Assembly: GCA_012976225.1 (NCBI GenBank)
Contig: JAAVVG010000011.1
Location: forward strand, 434,001-498,000
Direction: 5' to 3'
Source of the DNA: Golubevia sp. BC0850
Lineage: Eukaryota; Basidiomycota; Exobasidiomycetes; Golubeviales; Golubeviaceae
Length of the DNA stretch: 64,000 bases
The number at the start of each line of letters is the position of its first letter. Within the stretch, counting starts at the first letter, position 1. Shown here in pieces: positions 1 through 11,345 of the stretch. The notes beneath the pieces are model-generated. The model was not told the DNA's origin and searched no databases. It saw nothing but the letters and a program-made list of their open reading frames with translations. Made by a program: the position numbers and the translations under genes.

Positions 1-360
1 CATTCCAGTTTATCTCCAGCCAAACCTCTTTCAACTCTCCTGCAGCGGGTAGATCAAGTTTTGGGCTCCTGAGTTGTCATCCGTCCAACACCAACACTGA
101 ACTGCTCCTATTCATGTGTTACTCACCTGACCATCTGTCAAACTACAGAGGCTCTTGTCACCATCTTCTTCTTCTCTGATGACCCAAGCTGCTAGATAAC
201 CATTGTCCTTATCTGGGATCCAAACGTACTTCTTCTCCGCGAACTCTGCAGCTGCTGCTGCGTCTCCAGCTGCGTTCGAGGGTCTTGACAAAGCTGCAGT
301 GGCTGAGGAAGATGTGGCTGGAGGTTGTGCGACTGATTTAGTACGAATCAGATTCGCCAT
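1..360 (-). CDS. Myosin II heavy chain-like, first coding exon (partial)
   Basis: Reading leftward from the ATG at 360, the first exon (360-127) encodes a Ser/Ala-rich leader followed by KKYVWIPDKDNGYLAAWVI, which resembles the N-terminal SH3-like subdomain of class II myosin heavy chains just ahead of the motor domain. A GTGAGT donor follows at 126. The next exon lies in positions 1-110 or beyond the window, and I could not fix its frame with confidence. The motor, P-loop and coiled-coil tail are not visible, so the assignment rests on about 35 residues. Class II myosin drives cytokinetic ring contraction. It could be another protein with the same N-terminal fold. Confidence 0.5.
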
Positions 361-642
361 CTTGAATTGGATGTTGATCCTATGTCACTGCGAAGGGTTG
401 ACGGAGAACGAGGAAAGGGGAGGGGAATGGAGGGGGTAAATAGGAGAGCACTGGCAGTGCGAAGGGGATAGGAATGAGGTTTCTCTCTTGAGTAAGTTGA
501 ATCTTCTGCCTTGAGGGTAACTCTGGCCGAGAATCCGAGTTCTGTCTTGTCTGGTTAAATCTGGGTTGTCCCAAAGTGGAAGGTGTTAGGCGTTATAGGT
601 GCTCTCTGTGTTTTAGCTTGCTCTCTCACCAACAGCATCAAG

Positions 643-2502
643 ATGCCGCTTCATTTGGCTCATCACAAATCATATCATCCTTATTCAAAGTTGAACATAG
701 AGAAAGTGAAGAAAGATGAAGAAATTCAAGAAGAATTGGACAGAATCCAATCAAATTCAGTCATGGCAGCTGATTCAGAGGCAAGACTCATTCTTCTAAG
801 AAGGCAAAGAGATCAACTACAATCTGGCAAAACATCTTCTTCAAGTAAGAGAGGTGATAGACTGAAAGCTGCTGAATCACAAGTCTTGGAAGGAAAGAAG
901 GGTGAATTGGAAAAGTGGGATCAAAGTCATAAGAGTAGAGTTGGAATTGGGGCTGCTGCTGACAGTAAGGAGCCTTCTTCTGCCTCGAGCGGCAAGGGAA
1001 AGGGGAAGGAGAGGCATATCAACTTCTGGTCAGATTTGGAGGTCGGCGATTCCAAGGTGAGTAGCCATCTCTAACGTCAAAGAGGCAGAGGAGCAGTGAA
1101 GGCAAGTGGGTGCAGGAGGCGTCGCGTTCTGTGCTTTGGGAGGAGAAATTGAGCGAAGGGCAGCCTCTCAGAAGGGATGAAGCGAGGGAGAGATGAGGAA
1201 CTCGAATCCAGAAGAATGCACAAAGTTACAGCTGACAGGAAGTGCAGAGAAGGAGAGGTAGAGAAGATTGCTTTGACCCTGTTTCTCAGCACTACGCTCC
1301 CTAGCCTTGAATACCCACCTTTCTCTAATCTCTTCCCCTTCTCATGGAGCAGCCGAATCGCAATTCAACCACCTCCAGAAATCTCTCGAACCTAAAAGAT
1401 GAAGCCGACGCTCAACTCAAGTTCCAAGAACGAATCTTGGGGAAATCAGCAGAACTTCATCCTTGGTATCAAGATTCGGAACTCAAGAATGGTCAGGAGA
1501 AGAAGAAAACCATGGAACAACAATTGGAAGCTGCGTGAGTTTCGAAAATGACTCGTCATAAGGGTGAAAGGAAGTAAGACTTGTACAGATCAACTGATGT
1601 TCTCCAACCATCTGGTTCTTTCGAACTCTTTCCAGATATAAAGACTCAACGATCAAATCTTCTCATGATCCATTGAAAGCTATGTCTGGCTTCTTAGCTC
1701 AACGTCAAGTCGCTTTGGGTCTTCAGGAAGGGTCAAGTTCGAGTTCTAGGGTTCCATCTCATTCCATTTCAAATTCAAAGTCTAGTCGTTGGGACAATCC
1801 CTCTTCAACTTCAACTTCGAAAGGCAGCGATTCTGCATCTAAGCTTGCTTTGAGAGAAGCTGCTTCGGCAAGAGAAACTTCTGAGAAAGCAAGAGCAGAA
1901 GCACTGATCGCTTCCAGAATAAAGAAACTCTCTTCCTCTTCTAGTTCGATTTCTGAGACCACACCTTATCAAAGTCATGGAAACGGTAGAAATGACTACT
2001 CGGATCAGTTCCATGGAGAAGACGTTAGAGCTGCTAGAAGGAATCGATGGGAGAAGGAAGAAAAAGAAAGGAGAAGTGATTTAGCTGGAGATCAATCCAG
2101 AGGCTTACATAGAAACGAGGATGGAAGAGGAAACCGAGAAGGTGCGTCCTTTGATCTAGATCAACAAGAATTGGAAGTAGAGGACCTTCACTTTGAAGAA
2201 CTTCACCTCTCAAATCGTAACAATTCCAGGTCTAATTCAGCTCCTCCTCCTTCTTCTATCCTATTTCCGAAACTTCCTTCTCATGATTTGAATCTCTACC
2301 CACGTCGGGCTTCTGTTTCTCTCTCTTGTCTTGACGACGATTGGAATTCTTTCACAATTCAGAATCAGGCTATAGAGGAGCCAGAAGTAGAGATGGAAAT
2401 CGAGATGGGAGAGAAAGTGAAAGAGAAGAGGAAAGAAGAAGAGATTCTTCCCGTAGAAATGAAGATCATACTTTTAGGAATCGACGTTCAAGATGGTATT
2501 GA
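643..2502 (+). CDS. LENG1-like protein with N-terminal Cir_N domain
   Basis: Exons 643-1056, 1353-1534, 1636-2141 and 2369-2502 encode 411 residues. The protein opens with PLHLAHHKSYHPYSKLNIEK, a typical Cir_N (CBF1-interacting corepressor N-terminal) block, followed by a charged coiled coil, then GKSAELHPWYQDSE and DPLKAM, the order seen in leukocyte-receptor-cluster member 1 (LENG1) homologues. The last exon gives an RS/RD-rich tail (residues such as SRDGNRDGRESERE) and a TGA at 2500-2502. Cir_N proteins are nuclear and often linked to splicing; the exact role of LENG1 is not established. The third intron (2142-2368, donor GTGCGT, 227 nt) decides whether this stop is used or the frame runs on into FAN1. 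The FAN1 start lies only 10 nt downstream. The start was chosen because the Cir_N motif begins at this Met. Confidence 0.75.
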
Positions 2503-2512
2503 AGGAGAGGAG

Positions 2513-5500
2513 ATGGGAGACGAGAAGATGGTGGATGCAGAGAGATCTGGCTCGAACAGTAGAGATGACGAAAATTTAAAACCAACGACAACCTCAACTT
2601 CAACTTCTAATCAAGAGGGCGGATCTGGATCTAACCCTGCTTCCACTTCCCATTCTGAATTCCCATCTACTAATACCGGAAAGAAGCGAGCTTTCTCAGA
2701 AGACGAAGATGAGGATCAAGAAGAAGGAGACGATTCGAATCAATCTCCAGATACTTCAATGGAATCTCAAATCATCATCAAAGAATCAATGTATCCAACT
2801 TTGTTGGGTCAGATGATCTCGACGGTTTTAGAAGCCGAATCTTTTCTCTTCAGCCCTCAAGAAATTAGGCTTTTGAAAGAATTCTTAGTCTTACCTTATG
2901 AGTCTAGATATTTATTCTCTCTATTAATTCAGAGAAAAACTAGATGGTTTAGAGTTCAAGACATCAAGTTTAGTAAAGATTTGACTGATGTTGAGACTGC
3001 TGTCGAAAATCTTTGTGCTGTTTTGGATATGGAAGAAGAGGCAATGGAGATCGACGAAGCAGATCACAATGAAGAAGTTGATTACATCCAAGATCCAGAT
3101 TTAAAGCCTCTCTCTTCATTTACTATCACTGAGCAAGCTCTGGAAGGTGACGCTAGAGGAATTCTAATTCTTTTGAAATTGGATGAACTGAGAGTTTTGG
3201 CAAGAGATATGGGAAGAATTAAAGGCAACAATAAGAAAGAGTTGATTGAAGGTATTCTAGCAACTAAGAATCAGACCACTCTGTTCTCTTCTTCAAGCAA
3301 ATCTAACAGCACTGGAGCTCCCGGAAGCTCTCAATCTCCCTCCAAAGATGGTAAACGTCAACTCCAACTGAATTTCAAGCCAACATCTCCTACTAAAGCC
3401 TCTAGTTTCTCTTCAACTTCTAAGAAAGATGCCAAGTGGAAAGGATCCGCTAACAAGACTCAAGGTTCGAAGATAGTGGAAAGTGCAGCTCGGATTCTAG
3501 GTGGACTCGTTGGATTAAGGCCTTCAGTGAGGAGTCTCATTGACAGGATAGCTCTGATCTACTACAGAGGCGGGTCTCTGGGAGCTCAGGCTCTGACTAC
3601 AATGGTCTTAGCTCACTGTCGCAAGAGGAACTATCCCAAATACACCCATTCAAGATCTCCGAATCTCTTCCCCTCAAGAAATCATCTCATTGCCTTCGAA
3701 AGAGCTTTGAAAATCGAGTTGAAGGTCGATGATTGGGTTGAACAGGATGGTTCTGAAGAAGCCTTGAGAAAAGGAGTAGAGCTGCTGGATCAAGTTTGGG
3801 AAGAATGGGAATCTTGCGTCAAGGAATGTCAAGATCTGAATCAAGGTCAAGATAAGATGGAATATCACAAGATGAGATTTCATGCAGGTTGGATCTTGAC
3901 TAGAATCGTTTATAAATCTGCTCATTGTTTGGGAAGGTTCAAAATGTATGAAAAGGAGAAAAAGGTTTTACATGCTTTGTTGGATCAGAAGGTATTTAGA
4001 AGAGGTAGAAGAGGTGCTTGGTATGATAGGTTAGCTCTGATTTATTCAAATTATTCTGATTTCGGTCTGACAATTGAAAGAGAGAAGAATAAAGCTAAGG
4101 CAAAAGGTAGACAAGAAGCACTAAAGATTTGTGTTCAAGGAATCGAAGATCCAGATACTCATTTAATCTATCATGACACTTTACAAAAGAGAATCGCAAG
4201 ATTGGAAAATCAATTGAGTTTACCTTTTAGTGAGAAACATGATTTCAGTTATTCCAAACTTAAAGAATGTGGTGAATCTCATTTTCAAGGTGTTAGATTA
4301 GATGAAATGATTTATGAGGATGAAGTTGAAAGTCCAGGTACTCTTTTTAAAACTTCTTTCTTCTCAAGAACTGGATCGGAATCTCGTCAAAGTACTCCTT
4401 TGGAATCTCCTACTAGGAATCAAGTTGGCGCTCTTACCGTTAGAGCTCCACTACGTAAGAGAGTCAGGATCGAAACAATCAAAACTCAAGCCTCTCCTTT
4501 AAGATCTGCTGGTCTATCCAGATCCGATTCTGTCCCTATCGGTGAAGAGGAAGCTATTCCCATCGGAATCTCTCTTGGAACTGCTCCCTATCCTCCCAAT
4601 CCTGCCTTCAATCAACCTAAAGTCCAACGTACTGAGACCAGAAAGTCAATGCATTCTGTGTGGAGAGGAGACGACGGAGAACCTTGCAGAGTAGAACAGC
4701 TCGTTCTTCAACGCTACGCCGAAAGGGGTTTTCGTGGGTAAGTATCTGGTCTTGGTTCCATTGGTGAAGTTCAAAAAATTCAGCCGTTGTTTCTTACTGA
4801 CGTCGTCTTCCACTCTCCTCTCCTTTCTTCAGCTACCACTGCGAGGGATCGGTGCTGATGATGCTCTTCACCCTTCTCATGTGGGACGTCGTCTACGCTC
4901 CTGTTGAGGGAGCTTTCGAAACAGAGTATCAGAGAGAGCCGCTAGATATGCGTGAAGATTCCTTCTCCATTGGTAAGTTTTGCGTCTTCATCTCTCTTCC
5001 CTCCAAACCAGCCTCGCGCTAAGTCGCCTCTTTTCCGTCTTTCTCAGCTCGCTCCCAAATCATCCAACAACGTCTGAGAGAGATAGAATCAGGCTCTTTC
5101 TTATCTCTAATCTACGAATCGGATCAAGCAAATAGACATCTCAAGACCTTCGCACTAGCTTGCAGATGGGACGACTATCCTTTGAGAGATCTTTTGGAAG
5201 TCGCTCAATGCTTAGGAGGTCAATCTTTGAGCTTTCTCTGTCAGATGCTTTCTGAAGAATGGGGACATTGTACCTCTGGAATGCCGGATCTCTTGATCTG
5301 GAAATTGAAAGAAGAGAAGAATTCGAAAGCTGAAGTTGGAGATTCAGAGATCATTGATGTTGATGCTGAAGAAGAACAAAGCTTCAAGGAGGTTGAAGTA
5401 GATTCAGATGGGAAGGGGAAGGCAAGAGAATTGGAAGGCGAAGATCAAGAAGCTTCAGCTGTCGTCACTAGGGAAGAATTGGAATCCATCTCAAGAAGAA

Positions 5501-5670
5501 AAGGGAGAGCCAAGTTCTGTGAGGTCAAGGGTCCTGGGGATAAATTGAGTGATAAACAAAAAGTATGGATAGATGTGCTTCTAAGAGCAAATGCGGAGAT
5601 TGAGGTCGGATACGTGGAAGAGGAGGTCAAAAAGGCGACAGGAAAAGGAAAGGGAAAGAAGAAGAAATAA
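2513..5670 (+). CDS. FAN1: FAN1 Fanconi-associated nuclease (VRR-NUC)
   Basis: Exons 2513-4737, 4833-4972 and 5048-5670 encode about 995 residues. After an acidic, disordered N-terminus come FLFSPQEIRLLKEF and a QRKTRWFRV block as in FAN1, a SAP-like helix pair (LDELRVLARDMGRIKG, near residue 220), the helical TPR-like region, and a C-terminal VRR-NUC nuclease. Catalytic residues typical of FAN1 are visible: Glu in YHCEGSV, Asp in GMPDLLIW, and Glu and Lys in FCEVKGPGDKLSDKQ. FAN1 is a structure-specific 5' flap endo/exonuclease acting in interstrand crosslink repair. The UBZ zinc finger of animal FAN1 is not seen. The start is uncertain: Met at 2513 or 2528 follows the LENG1-like stop at 2502 directly, and the upstream frame is open back to 1636, so the product could also begin as a fusion with that gene. 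Confidence 0.9.
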
Positions 5671-5937
5671 ATAGTGACTGTCTGTCTTTTCTCGGTTCGA
5701 AGCATTTCTTGTAACACTAATTCATTGATTCATTGTATTTTAAAATTCCACAGGATCTTCCAGATTGAGTACATATGCGAAAGTGTGAGAAACGTAGACA
5801 GCTTGAGACGAGGCATCTGAAACCGCACGATCGATCTTGAGACAGAGATGATCAGGCCGGTTCCGAGCGAAAGAGAAGAGGACGTCAGACGAGATCGGAA
5901 TAGAGTGAGTCTAGTCTCTTCTTTACTCACTCCGATT

Positions 5938-7456
5938 TTAAATAGCAGCACCATGTGGGTATCGTTCGTTCCATCTTGAGACTATCTCTTGAGCCATCTC
6001 TTCCTCTTGAACAATCTCTGCGAAGAAGTAGAGATCGTGCTCCGGATCCTTGGCAGCTTCCTCCCCTAGAGTCAAGATGTCTTTGACTTCGAGGCGAGAC
6101 TTGCCTGAGGAGATTTCGTTGACGAAGAAGAATAAGCGTTCGGCGGCTGTTCTCCAGGCAGATGGTCCGTACCCGGAAGATGCGATGACTTCAGGGATAC
6201 ATGCTAGAGAAGGTAAGATTCTCTTGAAGTTGATTGGGTCCTCCAGCGGTTTGTTGCCGCCCTTCTGTGGCAGCCCGACCCATTGAGTCCAGCGTATGTT
6301 GAGATGGTCCAGCCTTTTGGCAGATCGAATGGTCTCTGTGGCTACGCAAGTTTCCCTGAGGCGTACGAGCTGACGAGTGGGGCTTGACGCAACCCGACTG
6401 AAGTCGCCGCCTCTTACCAAGAAGCGTTTGAAAGTGGGAGCGAGACGCCAAAGGGGGGCTAGGAGATGAGACTTTGGGTGAGTACACAGTATCACTTGAA
6501 AAACTTGAGATTTTCTGTTTCTTCATTTACAACTCACTCGGAGGATGAAGTGTTCCAACAGGAGGAGGTCCTTCGTGATAGAAGTCTTCTTCAGAGGACT
6601 CTATGGCATCAATGATCTCTTCTAGAGTAGCGATCCGTTCCAGATGATCCACCATCTCACTGAAAAATGGAAGACACCGAGTAGCCCAGTTGATTTTCCT
6701 AATAGAGGTCCAGGATCGGCAGATTGTTAACATTGCTTCTTTCAAATCGACTGCCGATTTGATGTTGGGGTCATCTCCTTTTCCATCCGGACCAGTAGTG
6801 GCCAAGCTCATCAGCTCCTTCTTCTGGTTCTCCCAGGTTCGAGGCGGGTCTGCATCCCATTCCGATTCTTCTGAAAGGTTGCCGCCATCTTCTTCTGCTC
6901 CGTTTCCATTCTCTCCTACCTCTCGACCCTCCCTTTCTTCCCATTCAATTCTGGCTTTCTCGATCTGAGCGTCCATAGACCTATGCTTGAAAGCGTCTCT
7001 CAGCATTTCGGAGGACGTCTTCTCCTCGCCATCTCTTAAATCTCCTTCATAGACGTCGTATCTCCAGTGAACGGTACAGGTATGGGCGTACGAGCCCAAA
7101 CTGGGATTGATTAGGATCGCTTTCCACAGTAGCCCGATCTGGCGACAGGTCCTGAGGTAGAGATGTCCAAAGATTCGAGGGAGGCAGGCTCTTCGAAACG
7201 CCTTGTTCGTGGTCGAGAGGTTGAGCAGAGTCCTCCAGCGGATTGGGTAGTCATAAGGCATCTTAGTTCCAGGAGCCAGACGGGAGTAGCCAGTGGCTGG
7301 CTCACTGAGCGTCCAAACGTTGTCTAGGATCCCACTGCAATTGAAGTTGGCAGGGAACGATGTCAGCTCATCTTGCTCTTCAATACAGAGTTAGCTCGTT
7401 CCCATTATAACTCACCTGAGAATCTCAACAGATATGGTGTACCCTTTCATATCCAT
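5938..7456 (-). CDS. F-box-like protein
   Basis: Exons 7456-7416, 7334-6538 and 6494-5938 encode 464 residues. The N-terminus, VEILSGILDNVWTL followed by RWRTLLNLSTTNKAFRRAC and LPRIFGHLYLR, has the leucine and tryptophan spacing of fungal F-box domains, which bind Skp1 in SCF ubiquitin ligases. A middle acidic segment and a C-terminal part with short Leu-rich repeats (LDHLNIRWTQWVGL) would be the substrate-binding side. No close named homologue comes to mind. The start at 7456 (a second in-frame Met lies at 7450) overlaps the start codon of the plus-strand gene at 7455 within one CATG. Confidence 0.6.
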
Positions 7457-7919
7457 GATGGAATCAAAAAAGAAACGAGAGGTGGGAAGTGTGGAAGAGG
7501 AAGAAGAGATTTACAGCCATGCAACCATCCCACTGAGAGACTCAATCAATTTACGCCCGCATCTCCACGTGGAACCCCTCACTCATTTCTGCGAAGGCGT
7601 GGGAAAGTTTCTGATCTGTTACTAACGTGTTTTGAAATCCTTTAACGCCAACCGAGATTTACTCAGTCCTCCAGAAATGATCGAACCTTTCAATTTACGC
7701 CAACAAGGAGGTACTTTCCCACCTTCTGTCCCACCCAATTTCATATCCCTTCTCGAATTCATGATGCAGATGACGAGAACCTGGTGGACAGAAAAACACT
7801 CGATCTCTTATGAGTCACTCATCGTCGAAAAGAGCAGCGCCGCCTTAGAACGCCAACTTTCTGCTCAAGGTCGACGACACCTTTCCAAGTCCTCTTCTTC
7901 CGTGTCACCATTTCAATGA
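7455..7919 (+). CDS. Unrecognised small protein, two exons
   Basis: Exon 1 (7455-7606) and exon 2 (7667-7919) give 134 residues. The same frame is open on both sides of a single TAA at 7623-7625, which lies inside a 60-nt intron that carries TACTAAC (7619-7625), the canonical branch-site string, and ends TTACTCAG; the donor GTTTCT is weak. The N-terminus is Lys/Glu-rich (MMESKKKREVGSVEEEEE), then a Pro/Phe-rich stretch (PFNLRQQGGTFPPSVPP) and an amphipathic helix. I do not recognise the family. It is divergently paired with the F-box-like gene with no promoter space between the start codons. Confidence 0.45.
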
Positions 7920-8150
7920 GGTCGACGCCCTCGAGTCTTTTTCTTAACACTAGTAGCTTTTGGGCGTTGTTTTGTTTTGAGAGACTCAGTAGAAAGAGAC
8001 ATAAAGGCGAGCCAAAGTCTTTCCCTTCTTTTCGCCACCAACATTCTTTCTACTTCTTCTTTTTTTTTCTTCCATTTTCCCCTGTCTCTTTCTTTTAATT
8101 TCTCTTTCTCTTCTTCCGATCAACTCGCTGGCCGAGGATTATCTACAAAA

Positions 8151-9744
8151 ATGCAAGTCTTTTAGAACTTTCAGACCTTTTACTTCTTTTCTCTCCTCTT
8201 TGCTTTGATAGCAAGCGTACTAGCCAATCCAATTCCTAGAGGCGAGGTTGGATCCGTAATTTGTGGCAAATTTGATCTCAGGAAGGACTACAGAAACGTC
8301 GCCATCAAAGGCCACTTACCAGGTTTAATCAAAGGCATTCCAGGTGAAGTCGTCTCGAGCTCAAGTGTCTACAGTTGGGCAAATGGCGACAGAGTAGAGA
8401 AGTATCGTGAAGAAGAAAACCTTCCCCGAACTAGAGTCTAAGTTGATCAGTAAGTGATGCTGAAAGAGGGAGGCGTCAAAAACCTGATCACATTACAACT
8501 TTGTCGTTGACAGATCGTAACGCCGACAGTGATTCTTCTTCTCGTGCACCTTACCATTTCTCAGCGTTCTGGAAATTCAGTATATCAAGAATCTTATCAA
8601 AAAGGTACTCTTCGACGGAGATACCTACAACTCATTTTGCAGCAGATTCAGGGGTGCAATAGCGGAGGATCCGGAAACCTTGAGTTCCCTCTTAGATATA
8701 GTGAACGGAGAAGATAACCTGCTCTTCTTAGATCAAGATATCAACAACCTCAAGGGTCAATACACTAGGGCTATCCTCAAATTCACCCCAGAAGAGGATC
8801 CATGCTATGAGGCTATGCCTGCTTGGACTGAATTTTATGAGGGTAGAGAGTCGGGTCCAGAAGCGTTACGCAAGATTGCGGCTCTCTACGACTATCAACG
8901 TGAAGCTTGGGAAAGTCAGGTTAAAGTAGCAGAGCAAATTTATGATAGTTTGGCCAAACTAGGTGTTGAAGGGATGGAATCAAAGGATGTTTTTCTCCTG
9001 CAGGTGTGGAAGGATAGCGTACTTCTAGTAAATACTTTAAAGACCCAACTCGAAAAGGGGCCTAACTGGGATCCTAACTTCAAGTGGAGCCGTATAGATG
9101 GTAACTGGGTAGGGCTTACGCCTCCCAAGATCAAAGAGGGAGGTTGTATAGGAGATGGGAATTTAGGAAAAAGATGCGCCCCTTATTCACTACCTTACAT
9201 CCAGCAATGGGCAGTACTAGCAGATTCCGTGACTGACGCAGAAGATCAAGGTTATACCGACGGTCCTAAGCTAAAGGGCTACAACGGAGCTTGTGACGCT
9301 TTACCAACTTATAAGATTACAGCTCCTATGATTCCAGGTCTAGTGGTCAAAGATCTCTTCTCAAAGAATCCTTCCATTGAGCAAACCGGAGACATACCTA
9401 CCATCTCATTCGACATGAGCATCAACTCAACTCCGTCTCCAGACCCCCATGCTTCTTCAAGTCCTCCTCAAACTCCAGCTGCACCACCTGCTCCAATTAC
9501 TCCACCTGTCGGTCCTCTTCCAGCTCCAGTTCTTCCTCCAGCCATTCCCCCTCCAGTTGCTCCAGCCGATCCTCTTCTCCTTCCGCCTCCAGTAGATACT
9601 AGTTCTCAATCCCCAACCCCAGTCGCCACTTCGAGCTCCTCTATCGCCACTTCTTTCAGCTACTCTGTTACTATAAACCCTTTGTTGCCCCCTCTACCAC
9701 CATCATCCACCATTTCTCCTGTTCCTACCTCTGCTAAAAAGTAG
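8151..9744 (+). CDS. Secreted proline-rich protein, in-frame TAG near start
   Basis: The likely frame starts at ATG 8151, in a CAAAAATG context after a long pyrimidine tract, and reads MQVF, TAG, then a hydrophobic stretch TFYFFSLLFALIASVLA that looks like a secretory signal peptide with an A-x-A type cleavage site before NPIPRGE. Exon 1 (8151-8401, donor GTATCG) joins exon 2 (8565-9744) in matching phase, giving a 477-codon frame. The mature part is about 300 residues of mixed sequence with few cysteines, then a Pro/Ala/Ser-rich tail (PPAPITPPVGPLPAPVLPP) ending TSAKK. No known domain was recognised. The TAG at 8163-8165 is the problem: this may be a pseudogene, a read-through case, a sequencing error, or a gene with an unseen upstream exon joined at the acceptor at 8174. 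Confidence 0.4.
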
Positions 9745-10377
9745 CAGTCCTTTGGTTTCCAACTTGGATCAGATTCAGATGTTTTTTCGCCTAGCTTTTT
9801 TTTCGTCTTCATTTCACAGCTTCTCAAATTTGACTTTTTGACTTCCTCCACGCCAACTCACAGCGTTCATAGGTTTGACCAGAGTTTGAACAGTAACTCA
9901 GTGCATGAAACATCCCACTTTTGCCTTCTGAAAACCTGCCTAGAGAGAAGGCGATTTGAGCTTGGCGCTTTTCGAGCTTGGAAGAGACTCTCGAAGAAGA
10001 AAAGAAGAAGACAGAAGAGTGGAATTGAGCGCTGAAAAAGAAAAGAAGATAAGATTAAGACAACAAATGGGTACAGATAACAGCAGACTTGGGTAACAAG
10101 TTCGAAAAGGGTGAGTCAGGTATTGTGTGAAACAATGGTTTTCGGAAAGGAATTGAGGTATCGGATATGAAGAATTTTTGAATCGAAAGCGAAAAGAGTG
10201 TGGGTGACCTATGTAAAGGCAAAAAGGAGTGACTAGATTAGGTGAGGCAACGGGAACAGGGAAAGAGAAGATACAAAATGCTAACTTTGCAATCTGAGGG
10301 AAAACGATGAGAAACGAGGGGAACGAGAGATGAGACTTGACCATTCTTCTTTTCCACCTGCTCTACCAAAAGACAAA
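9745..10377 (+). other. Intergenic, no gene seen
   Basis: This holds the 3' end of the secreted-protein gene and the 5' region of the coiled-coil gene. It is strongly purine-rich around 9980-10060. A 134-codon open frame on the minus strand is an effect of that bias. No RNA gene or repeat was recognised. Confidence 0.5.
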
Positions 10378-11345
10378 ATGCCACCAAAACAAGGACGTAG
10401 ATCTGGTAGAAATCAGCAAGACAATGCTGAAGGCCAAGGATTCAATCAAGAGGAGTGAGTCTCAATTTGGTAGCAGAGATTCTGTCAAGACTGAGCTTTC
10501 CCTTCCTTCTTGACTGATAAGGATTCTTCATCTCTTCTCATCTTTCCCCTTCTTCTTCCTCTCTTCAAACAGTGGCGAGCTACGCAAAAAGGTTGCAGGT
10601 AAGTCTTCTCTTCATCCATTTCCTCTTTTATCACCTTCAAGCTCTGAAGTCTCCCGTCTTCCCTTCGACTCTCTCCGCCTCTCTCAGCCTTCCAAATTGC
10701 CAAAGAAAGCAAAAGACGTAACGAAACTCTTCGTAAAGGAGAGATCATTGCTGGTAAATACACTGCTGGAGTAAAGGGTTTGATCAAGGACACCCAGGCC
10801 GAACTGTGAGTGGGCGGATGAAGTATCGCTGCTTTCCCTCCTTTGACTGACTGAATGCGATTCTCAATTACGATTGCTCTTTCTCAGAGATGAAGCGTTA
10901 GCAGAGTTCTCTGCGGAAGACAAGGAGATGTAGGTTTCAAGGGGATGGCGAGCTCAAACTCTTCCATCCACGCGCTGACCCCTCCAACTTTCCTCTCCTC
11001 CCCTACCACCTTGACCTACCTTCTTCCAGCGAGAAAGAGATCAGAAAGCTAGTCAAATGACTTCAAGTCAAATTGTCTGAGTACCAGGACAGTTCTTGCG
11101 GTCTTGAACTCTGCTTCACCATCCACCTCCGTCGATCCCTTACTCGCCTCGATCTTACTTTCTCCCCTTAGGTTGACTTTGGAGAGACCTCAAAAATCCT
11201 TTCTTCCAACAACCACTCTCAATACGCGAAATTGGACAAAGCGATCACTAATCTGGGAGATCTTGTTCAAGAGGAGAAATCGGGAGTGAATGACATCGAG
11301 GAAAATCTGACTGGAGCAAAGGAGAATAATGCAAGAATTTCTTGA
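10378..11345 (+). CDS. Small coiled-coil protein, unrecognised
   Basis: Exons 10378-10454, 10573-10598, 10688-10805, 10888-10929, 11030-11051 and 11172-11345 encode about 152 residues. The N-terminus is basic (MPPKQGRRSGRNQQD); the rest is charged helix with heptad-like spacing (ESKRRNETLRKGEIIAGKY; later LDKAITNLGDLVQEEKSGV). The first four junctions have good splice signals. The fifth (donor GTCAAA at 11052) is weak; if it is not used, the protein stops at 11060 after 97 residues and the well-formed final exon would be unexplained. The size and helical character suit a subunit of a small coiled-coil complex, but I cannot name it. Confidence 0.55.

Noticed and set aside
9940-10344. 134-codon open frame on the minus strand
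   Set aside because: It mirrors a purine-rich plus strand, is Ser/Phe/Leu-rich as that bias predicts, has no family likeness and lies between two plus-strand genes.
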